Source: Candidatus Avimicrobium faecavium (GTDB lineage: Bacteria > Bacillota > Clostridia > Oscillospirales > Ruminococcaceae). Taken from it: 10,520 nucleotides of DNA. Positions 5,990-10,520 of this stretch are shown here, one piece after another. The notes beneath the pieces were generated by a model. It did not search any database, was not told the origin of the DNA, and was given only the letters and a program-made list of their open reading frames with translations. The stretch is from NCBI GenBank assembly GCA_904419105.1, contig CAJFQR010000049.1, positions 1-10,520 of the forward strand. Reading direction: 5' to 3'. Numbering within the stretch: the stretch's first letter is position 1; each line of letters begins with the position of its first letter. A program made the position numbers and the translations under genes.

Positions 5990-6066
5990 TGGTGCGCCAA
6001 GAGGGACTCGAACCCCCGACCTACTGGTTCGTAGCCAGTCACTCTATCCAGCTGAGCTATTGGCGC
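5990..6066 (-). tRNA. tRNA-Arg(ACG)
   Basis: The minus strand folds as a full tRNA. The acceptor GCGCCAA (6066-6060) pairs with TTGGCGC (6000-5994), followed by discriminator A and an encoded CCA (5992-5990). The D-arm is AGCTCAGCTGGATAGAGT-like. The anticodon arm ACTGG-CTACGAA-CCAGT places ACG at 6032-6030, and the T-arm GGGGGTTCGAGTCCC is standard. ACG reads CGN arginine codons once the first base is deaminated to inosine by TadA. It has its own promoter and terminator. Confidence 0.97.
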
Positions 6067-6089
6067 ATGCTGTGTGATTCATCCTTATA

Positions 6090-6118
6090 ATAATATCACA
6101 GGTTCCGGGGGAAGTCAA
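6090..6118 (-). promoter_or_regulatory. Promoter of tRNA-Arg
   Basis: On the minus strand TTGACT (6118-6113) and TATTAT (6095-6090) are 17 bases apart, with TGA before the -10 forming an extended -10. The start site would be near 6083, about 17 bases before the mature tRNA 5' end. Confidence 0.8.
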
Positions 6119-6189
6119 GGGGGTTTTTGGAGAAAAATCCGCCGGGGCGGGGAGAAATTTGACGGGAAGGCGGCGTCTGTGTCCGGTTT

Positions 6190-6218
6190 ATGACAAAGGC
6201 GTGACAGCGATGTATCAT
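6190..6218 (+). promoter_or_regulatory. Possible second, upstream promoter for the glycosyltransferase operon
   Basis: ATGACA (6190-6195) and TATCAT (6213-6218) are 17 bases apart. Both boxes differ from consensus, and a better promoter lies 42 bases downstream, so this is only a candidate. Confidence 0.3.
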
Positions 6219-6231
6219 TTTTCCAGAGGGC

Positions 6232-6260
6232 TTGTAATCCGGGAAAAGTTTGTCTATAAT
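6232..6260 (+). promoter_or_regulatory. Main promoter of the glycosyltransferase-flippase operon
   Basis: TTGTAA (6232-6237) and a perfect TATAAT (6255-6260) are separated by 17 bases. The start site would be near 6267, giving a leader of about 48 bases and supporting translation from the ATG at 6315 rather than from frame-open codons further upstream. Confidence 0.75.
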
Positions 6261-6262
6261 AA

Positions 6263-6289
6263 AACTGTATTAAAGATAACAGTACAGTT
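6263..6289 (+). promoter_or_regulatory. Dyad at the operon start site, possible operator
   Basis: AACTGTA (6263-6269) and TACAGTT (6283-6289) are exact inverted repeats 13 bases apart, right at the predicted start site. An extra ACAGT at about 6279-6283 abuts the right arm. Position and symmetry suit a repressor site; no regulator is identified. Confidence 0.35.
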
Positions 6290-6314
6290 GGATGCCCCGG
6301 GGAGGGACAAGCCC

Positions 6315-7337
6315 ATGCATACCATCAACATGCTCTCCCGGGCGGAGAGCGTCAAGGGCCAGGGGGTGCTCTCGGCCTATGAAGAGCAGGTGCGGCTGGT
6401 AAAGGAAGAGCTGGCGGATGAGTTCGTCTGCTATATCAACCGGCCGGGCCTGTGCGACATCATGCACTATCACACCATCAACCCGGAGTTCTTCGCGCTG
6501 CGGCAGATGAGCCGCGGGAAGAGCGTCTCGGTCGGATATGTCCACTTTCTGCCCGAGACGGTGGACAACTCCCTGAGCCTGCCGCCCCATATCCGGAAGA
6601 TCTTCTACCGGTATATGATCCGCTTCTACAAGAGCATGGACCATCTGGTGACGGTGAACCCCTACTTCATCGGGGAGTTGGAGAAGTACGGCGTCCCCCG
6701 GGAGCGGGTGACCTATATCCCGAACTTCGTCTCAAAGGAGCGGTTTTACCCGCTGGCGCCGGAGGAAAAGGCCGCCCTGCGCCGGAAATACGGCCTGCCG
6801 GAGGACCGGTTCCTCGTCTTCTGTGCCGGCCAGCTGCAAAAGCGCAAGGGCTTTTTCGACTACATCGAGCTGGCGCTGCGGATGCCGGATGTGCGCTTTG
6901 TCTGGGCGGGGAGCTTCGCCTTCGGGCTCATCTCCGAGGGGCATGACGAGATCAAAAGGATCCTGGAGCACCCGCCGGAGAACTTCACGCTGCTGGGGCT
7001 TATCGACCGGGACAGAATGAACGAGGTCTACAACCTGGCGGACCTGATGCTGCTGCCCAGCTTTGAGGAGCTGTTCCCGATGACGGTGCTGGAGGCGATG
7101 AACACCCACACGCCGATCCTGCTCCGGGATCTGGACATCTACCCGGATATCCTCTTTGACTTCTATCTCAAGGCCGCCGATGTGGACGGCTTTGAAGCGG
7201 AGATCCGCCGGCTGCAGACCGACAGGACCTACGCCGCCGCTGCCGCTGCCCGTTCGGCGAAGGGAGCGGACTTTTACAGCCGGGACCATGTCGCCGCCAT
7301 GTGGAGGGAGTTTTACAATGGCATTCTATCCAAATGA
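6315..7337 (+). CDS. GT4-family glycosyltransferase, probably glycolipid-forming
   Basis: The 340-residue protein has a GT-B fold of the GT4 retaining type. Near the N-terminus KGQGVLSAYEEQ (14-25) is the acceptor-side glycine loop. PHIRKIFYRYMIRFY (91-105) is a basic-aromatic helix suited to membrane-surface binding. The donor half begins near 165 with CAGQLQKRKGFFDY, and the EX7E nucleotide-sugar motif is E252-E260 in SFEELFPMTVLEAM. It resembles diacylglycerol glucosyltransferases of Firmicutes, but acceptor and sugar are not proven. The start is the ATG with GGAGGG (6301-6306) 8 bases upstream and downstream of a strong promoter; an earlier in-frame ATG at 6159 precedes that promoter and has no site. 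Its last 20 bases overlap the next gene, so the two are translationally linked. Confidence 0.86.
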   Translation: MHTINMLSRAESVKGQGVLSAYEEQVRLVKEELADEFVCYINRPGLCDIMHYHTINPEFFALRQMSRGKSVSVGYVHFLPETVDNSLSLPPHIRKIFYRYMIRFYKSMDHLVTVNPYFIGELEKYGVPRERVTYIPNFVSKERFYPLAPEEKAALRRKYGLPEDRFLVFCAGQLQKRKGFFDYIELALRMPDVRFVWAGSFAFGLISEGHDEIKRILEHPPENFTLLGLIDRDRMNEVYNLADLMLLPSFEELFPMTVLEAMNTHTPILLRDLDIYPDILFDFYLKAADVDGFEAEIRRLQTDRTYAAAAAARSAKGADFYSRDHVAAMWREFYNGILSK

Positions 7338-8421
7338 CCGCCCCCGGGAGGCCGCCCCCGCCGGGGAGGCCCCGAAGGTGACCAGCAAGCGGCAGAGCCG
7401 CCTGGCCGCCGTCATCATCGTCGGGGTGGCGGCAGCCAGCCTGATCGGGGCCTTCCTCACCGACGGGCCGGAGGCCATCGCCGCCAGCCTGGCCGGGGCG
7501 GACCGGCTGTGGCTGGCAGCCGGAGCCGGGTGCATGCTGTTCTACTGGCTGATCGAGAGCGGCTGCCTGCATCTGGCGGCGAAGCGGGCCTTTCCCGGGC
7601 AGCGGTGGCACACCTCGGTGGTGACCTCGATGATCGGGCAGTTCTTCAACTGTGTGACCCCCTTTGCCAGCGGCGGGCAGCCGGTGCAGGCCTATTATAT
7701 GGCCCGGCAGGGGATGCCGGTGGGCCGGGCGGGCAGCGTGCTGCTGGCCAAGTTCATCGTCTACCAGACGGTGCTGGCCCTCTATTCGGCGGCGGTGCTG
7801 GTGTTTGAATACCGCAACTTTTCGGAGAACATCCCCGGCTTTATGGGGCTGGCCCTGCTCGGCTTCGTGGTGAACTTCGCAGTGGTGGTGGTGCTCTACT
7901 GCGTTGGCTTCTTCCCGCGGATCACCGGCAGCTTTTTTGAGAGCTGCCTGTACATTCTCGGCCGGCTGCGGCTGGTCAGGGATCCGGAGGCCGCCGGCCG
8001 CCGGGTGGCCAGCGAGATCGAGGCCTTCCACGGCGGGTTCACCGAGCTGCGCCGGGAGGGCGGGCTGCTGCTGCGGCTGGGCGGGCTCACGGCGGTGCAG
8101 CTCACCGCCTTCTTCCTGGTGCCCTACTGTGTGCTCCGGGCGCTGGGGCTGAACGGTATGGCCCCGCAGGATGTGATCGCTGCGGCGGCCTTCATCCTGA
8201 TGATCTCCTCCTTTGTGCCGCTGCCCGGGGCCTCCGGCGGGGCGGAGGGGAGCTTCCTCGTCTTCTTCGGGATGTTCTTCCGGGGGAGCGGGAGCGTCAG
8301 CGTGGCGCTGCTGCTCTGGCGGCTGTTCACCTTCTATCTGCCCATCGTGGTCGGGGCGGTGTTCGTGCGGCATCTGTCTCAGCCGGGGCGGCGGCAGCAG
8401 GAGGCCCATCCTGCAGCGTAG
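7318..8421 (+). CDS. YbhN/UPF0104-family (MprF flippase-like) integral membrane protein
   Basis: The 367-residue protein matches the lysylphosphatidylglycerol-synthase transmembrane family (the flippase half of MprF, also AglD/YbhN). Hydrophobic helices lie at about 28-46, 64-84, 140-165, 176-199, 252-275, 284-303 and 330-351. The two family signatures are FNCVTPFASGGQPVQAYYM (110-128) and PLPGASGGAEGSFLVFF (301-317). There is no C-terminal aminoacyl-transferase domain, so it is not full MprF. The start ATG lies inside the end of the glycosyltransferase gene, with GGAGGGAG (7303-7310) 7 bases upstream. The pairing suggests that one protein makes a glycolipid or lipid-linked sugar and the other moves or presents it across the membrane; this is inferred from context. 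Confidence 0.85.
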   Translation: MAFYPNDRPREAAPAGEAPKVTSKRQSRLAAVIIVGVAAASLIGAFLTDGPEAIAASLAGADRLWLAAGAGCMLFYWLIESGCLHLAAKRAFPGQRWHTSVVTSMIGQFFNCVTPFASGGQPVQAYYMARQGMPVGRAGSVLLAKFIVYQTVLALYSAAVLVFEYRNFSENIPGFMGLALLGFVVNFAVVVVLYCVGFFPRITGSFFESCLYILGRLRLVRDPEAAGRRVASEIEAFHGGFTELRREGGLLLRLGGLTAVQLTAFFLVPYCVLRALGLNGMAPQDVIAAAAFILMISSFVPLPGASGGAEGSFLVFFGMFFRGSGSVSVALLLWRLFTFYLPIVVGAVFVRHLSQPGRRQQEAHPAA

Positions 8422-8642
8422 CCGTCAGACAGGGTGGCGCCGGGGAGTTTTCCACAGGGGTGGGGAGAGGGATTTTCCCCCGGCAGAATGTCCGCCGGGA
8501 CGCGGCCTTTCCTGTGGAAAGGGACGAAGTTTTCCACGGATTCCACAGACTTTTCCACCGGAGTTTGTCGAAAGCAGCAAAAAGCTGTCCCCGGAACAGA
8601 TGCAGGAGAGCGGGATTTTTTCCTGCAAAATTGAAAAACCCC
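8422..8642. other. Non-coding region with five TTCCAC motifs and a long-range hairpin
   Basis: TTCCAC occurs at 8450-8455, 8532-8537, 8541-8546 and 8553-8558, and inverted at 8514-8519. TTTCCACAGG (8449-8458) pairs with CCTGTGGAAA (8511-8520) across a 52-base loop that holds a second GC-rich stem near 8475-8499. TTTTCCACA is one base from the DnaA-box consensus TTATCCACA. No clear rho-independent terminator for the operon is seen; 8588-8621 has only a weak stem before a T-run. Confidence 0.45.
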
Positions 8643-8671
8643 TTGACTTTGGCCGCCGAAAGGCTTATATT
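8643..8671 (+). promoter_or_regulatory. Promoter of the serS T-box leader
   Basis: TTGACT (8643-8648) and TATATT (8666-8671) are 17 bases apart. Transcription should begin near 8678, just before the first leader hairpin GAAGC/GCTTC (8681-8699). Confidence 0.8.
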
Positions 8672-8677
8672 GATACT

Positions 8678-8948
8678 ATTGAAGCGGCAGTTCTGCTTCA
8701 ACATAGCTGGTTGTGAGCTGTGATGGGAACTGCGGCTGCGGCGCCTTGACAGAGAGCCGGTGGCGGGTGTGAACCGGTGAAGGCGCGGGCCTTTCCATTC
8801 CCGGAGCTCTCGGCGAGGAGCCGAAGGGACGCGCCCTTTATCGCGCGGCATTGAGTGGTCCGGGAGTTTTCCCGGGCAATTTGGGTGGCAACGCGGTTTT
8901 CCTTCCGTCCCATGTACAGGAGTACAGATGGGTTCGGGAGGTTTTTTT
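8678..8948 (+). ncRNA. T-box riboswitch, serine-specific (UCC specifier)
   Basis: This leader senses uncharged tRNA-Ser and lets serS be transcribed only when serine charging is low. Stem I is closed by GAGCT/AGCTC (8715-8719 with 8805-8809) and GGGAA/TTCCC (8725-8729 with 8798-8802). Directly beside it is the specifier UCC at 8794-8796 followed by the usual A. Further up come GCGCCTT/AAGGCGC (8741-8747 with 8780-8786), the AGAGAG bulge region at 8751-8756 and a CCGGT/ACCGG distal helix (8757-8761 with 8773-8777). Stem III is CCGGGA-GTTT-TCCCGG (8860-8875). The T-box GGGTGGCAACGCGG is at 8883-8896; its variable base C pairs with discriminator G, which is what tRNA-Ser carries. AGC and TCT at 8805-8810 are also serine codons but lie in the closing helix. 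Confidence 0.92.
8901..8948 (+). terminator. T-box-controlled transcription terminator
   Basis: CCTTCCG (8901-8907) pairs with CGGGAGG (8935-8941) including one G-U, and CCCAT (8909-8913) pairs with ATGGG (8928-8932). GTAC/GTAC lies inside, and seven T follow (8942-8948). It starts just after the T-box sequence, so pairing of the antiterminator with uncharged tRNA would exclude it. Confidence 0.9.
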
Positions 8949-8988
8949 ATATCCTCCCGGCCAGATGAAAAAAGGAGGAGCATGAGAG

Positions 8989-10284
8989 ATGCTGGATATC
9001 AAATTTGTCAGAGCGAACCCTGACGCCGTCAAGGAGAACATCAGAAAGAAGTTCCAGGACGAAAAGCTGCCGCTGGTGGACGAGGTCATCGCCTTCGATG
9101 AGGAGTACCGGGAGGCCAAGACCAAGGCCGATACCCTGCGCGGCGAGCGCAACGCCCTCTCCAAGCAGATCGGCGGCCTGATGGCCCAGGGCAAGAAGGA
9201 CGAGGCCGAGCAGGTCAAGGCCAGAGCCGCTGAGATGGGCAAGGAGATCGAGGAGCTGGAGGCCAGGGAGACCGACCTCGAGGCCAAGATCAAGGAGCGC
9301 ATGATGGTGATCCCCCAGATGATCGACCCGTCGGTGCCCATCGGCAAGGACGACAGCGAGAATGTGGAGCTGGAGAAGTTCGGCGAGCCGGTGGTGCCCG
9401 ACTATGAGATCCCCCACCATGTGGACATCATGGAGAGCCTGGACGGCATCGACCTGGACAGCGCCCGCCGCACCTCCGGCGCCGGCTTCTACTACCTGAA
9501 GGGGGACATCGCCCGGCTGCACTCGGCGATCCTCTCCTACGGGCGGGACTTCATGATCGACCGGGGCTTCACCTACTTCATCCCCCCGTACATGATCCGG
9601 GGCAATGTGGTCACCGGCGTCATGTCCTTTGCCGAGATGGACAACATGATGTACAAGATCGAGGGTGAGGATCTGTACCTGATCGGCACCTCGGAGCACT
9701 CGATGATCGGCAAGTTCATCGGCCAGATCCTCGAGAAGGACGAGCTGCCCCAGACGCTGACCAGCTACTCCCCCTGCTTCCGCAAGGAGGTGGGCGCCCA
9801 CGGCATCGAGGAGAGAGGCGTCTACCGCATCCACCAGTTTGAAAAGCAGGAGATGATCGTCGTCTGCGAGCCGGAGGACAGCCCGATGTGGTTTAACAAG
9901 CTCTGGCAGAACACCGTCGACTTCTTCCGTTCGATGGATATCCCGGTGCGCACCCTGGAGTGCTGCTCCGGCGACCTGGCCGACCTGAAGGTCAAGAGCC
10001 TGGATGTGGAGGCCTGGAGCCCCCGCCAGCAGAAGTACTTTGAGGTGGGCAGCTGCTCCAACCTGGGCGACGCCCAGGCCCGCCGGCTGGGCATCCGCAT
10101 CCACGGCAAGGACGGCAACTACTTTGCCCACACGCTGAACAACACCTGCGTGGCCCCGCCGAGAATGCTCATCGCCTTCCTGGAGAACCACCTGCAGGCG
10201 GACGGCACCGTGACCATTCCCGAGGTGCTGCGTCCCTACATGGGCGGCAAGGATAAGCTGGTTCCGAAGAAGAAGACCCGCTGA
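8989..10284 (+). CDS. serS: Seryl-tRNA synthetase
   Basis: This class II synthetase charges tRNA-Ser with serine in the cytoplasm. The 431 residues match the usual length. The N-terminal arm (about 1-105) is a charged antiparallel coiled coil that grips the long variable arm of tRNA-Ser. The core has LIGTSEH (T-x-E serine site, 233-236), motif 2 in CFRKEVGAHG (263 on) and YRIHQFEKQE, VGSCSNLGDAQARR around 355, and motif 3 arginine R392 in VAPPRMLIAFLEN. GTSEHSMIGKF and TLNNTCVAPPRML differ from the textbook E. coli/Bacillus wording (T-A-E, G-x-A-x-x-R), so this is a divergent lineage with the catalytic residues kept. The ATG has GGAGGAG (8974-8980) 8 bases upstream. The T-box leader upstream confirms the amino acid. 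Confidence 0.97.
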   Translation: MLDIKFVRANPDAVKENIRKKFQDEKLPLVDEVIAFDEEYREAKTKADTLRGERNALSKQIGGLMAQGKKDEAEQVKARAAEMGKEIEELEARETDLEAKIKERMMVIPQMIDPSVPIGKDDSENVELEKFGEPVVPDYEIPHHVDIMESLDGIDLDSARRTSGAGFYYLKGDIARLHSAILSYGRDFMIDRGFTYFIPPYMIRGNVVTGVMSFAEMDNMMYKIEGEDLYLIGTSEHSMIGKFIGQILEKDELPQTLTSYSPCFRKEVGAHGIEERGVYRIHQFEKQEMIVVCEPEDSPMWFNKLWQNTVDFFRSMDIPVRTLECCSGDLADLKVKSLDVEAWSPRQQKYFEVGSCSNLGDAQARRLGIRIHGKDGNYFAHTLNNTCVAPPRMLIAFLENHLQADGTVTIPEVLRPYMGGKDKLVPKKKTR

Positions 10285-10313
10285 ACGACCGATACGACCT
10301 CCGGTCTGCAATA

Positions 10314-10345
10314 AAAAAGGCCCCTGCGAGAGCAGGGGCCTTTTT
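10314..10345. terminator. Bidirectional terminator after serS
   Basis: AAAAAGGCCCCTGC (10314-10327) pairs perfectly with GCAGGGGCCTTTTT (10332-10345) around a GAGA loop. The symmetrical A- and T-runs fit use by serS and by the convergent minus-strand gene that ends at 10363. Confidence 0.95.
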
Positions 10346-10362
10346 GTGCGGGTGGAGAGTGG

Positions 10363-10520
10363 TCAGACTGGGTAGCCGGTGGCCGGGTCGAAGTGGATGC
10401 CGGAGAACGGATCGACGGTGCGGCCGGCGATCACATTGAAGTAGGCGCGGAGAGCGGCGGCGGTGCCGGGGGTGAGTTTGTAGTAGATGCTCTGATCCAG
10501 GTCGCTGGTATAGACGCTCA
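10363..10520 (-). CDS. C-terminal end of an unidentified protein (5' end outside window)
   Basis: On the minus strand a frame is open from the window edge to a TGA at 10365-10363 and encodes 51 complete codons. The end reads TVDPFSGIHFDPATGYPV, with aromatic, Asp-Pro and Gly-Tyr residues that look protein-like and not like an antisense shadow. The stop falls 17 bases from a bidirectional terminator, as expected for a convergent gene. I do not recognise the family, and the fragment is too short for a domain call. Confidence 0.55.
   Translation of the reverse strand, partial: SVYTSDLDQSIYYKLTPGTAAALRAYFNVIAGRTVDPFSGIHFDPATGYPV

Larger units (their letters stand above)
5522..5990. repeat. Hairpin-rich repeat mosaic built around copies of the tRNA-Arg 3' tail
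   Basis: No credible gene lies in this roughly 470-base stretch. It is a chain of inverted repeats: 5522-5537, 5585-5607, 5665-5687, 5730-5748, 5748-5801, 5815-5837, 5849-5859, 5874-5918 (nested, with the inner stem 5883-5905) and the tRNA terminator at 5951-5987. Interspersed are a full copy (5793-5813), a degraded copy (5567-5580) and an inverted piece (5927-5941) of the 3' end of the adjacent tRNA-Arg gene. Frames that cross it give Arg/Pro-rich translations of repeated phrases and are judged spurious. Origin by repeated integration or repeat insertion at the tRNA end is inferred; no integrase is present. Confidence 0.75.

Noticed and set aside
5522..5990. CRISPR array
   Set aside because: Repeats are few, unequal in spacing, contain tRNA sequence and hairpins, and no spacers of constant length exist.
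5529..6077. 182-codon plus-strand frame ending in GTRTPDLLVRSQSLYPAE
   Set aside because: That ending is the well-known spurious translation of antisense tRNA sequence; the rest translates the hairpin repeats.
6159..6314. Upstream start at 6159 for the glycosyltransferase
   Set aside because: It lies before the promoter at 6232-6260 and lacks a ribosome binding site; family-like sequence starts at the ATG at 6315.
8588..8621. Possible terminator for the glycosyltransferase-flippase operon
   Set aside because: The stem is only about five pairs with a 17-base loop before the T-run, so it is too weak to call.
8947..10311. 454-codon open frame antisense to serS
   Set aside because: It is a shadow of serS rich in His, Gly, Val and Leu, and it crosses the serS ribosome site and stop region.

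Overview
The window looks like a piece of chromosome from a GC-rich anaerobic member of the Firmicutes, most likely the Oscillospiraceae/Ruminococcaceae group of gut Clostridia. The evidence is a T-box leader on the seryl-tRNA synthetase gene, a one-polypeptide pyruvate carboxylase, strong GGAGG-type ribosome binding sites, consensus sigma-A-type promoters with 17-bp spacers, and GC-biased third codon positions. The genus cannot be read from the sequence. All family calls are from motif recognition by eye; no database search was run.

Layout. 1-1516: 3' half of pyruvate carboxylase, closed by a bidirectional terminator. 1625-2642: two broken genes back to back, a minus-strand amidohydrolase lacking its N-terminal third and a plus-strand fragment resembling the C-terminal half of a TetR-type regulator. 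They meet near base 2413 and look like the scar of one deletion that removed both 5' ends of a divergent pair. 2856-3464: M23-type peptidase with a TTG start. 3506-4831: Y-family DNA polymerase (DinB/Pol IV group) with its own promoter and a beta-clamp motif. 4882-5403: AT-rich minus-strand gene for a small zinc-ribbon membrane protein. 5522-5990: non-coding, hairpin-packed mosaic that repeats the 3' tail of the neighbouring tRNA gene. 5990-6118: minus-strand tRNA-Arg(ACG) with promoter and terminator. 6232-8421: two-gene operon of a GT4 glycosyltransferase and a YbhN/MprF-like membrane protein, probably for a membrane or envelope glycolipid. 8422-8642: non-coding, with five TTCCAC motifs. 8643-8948: promoter and serine T-box riboswitch. 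8989-10284: serS. 10314-10345: bidirectional terminator. 10363-10520: C-terminal end of an unrecognised minus-strand gene.

Most genes are housekeeping or simple accessory genes. The serS unit is fully readable: promoter, UCC specifier, T-box base matching the tRNA-Ser discriminator, competing terminator, ribosome binding site and enzyme. The most unusual parts are the tRNA-Arg tail mosaic, which resembles nested integration or repeat accretion at a tRNA 3' end and sits beside an AT-rich gene, and the double-truncation scar at 2413. I saw no CRISPR array, transposase, integrase or complete defence system; if a novel system is present, the tRNA-tail/hairpin repeat is the best candidate.
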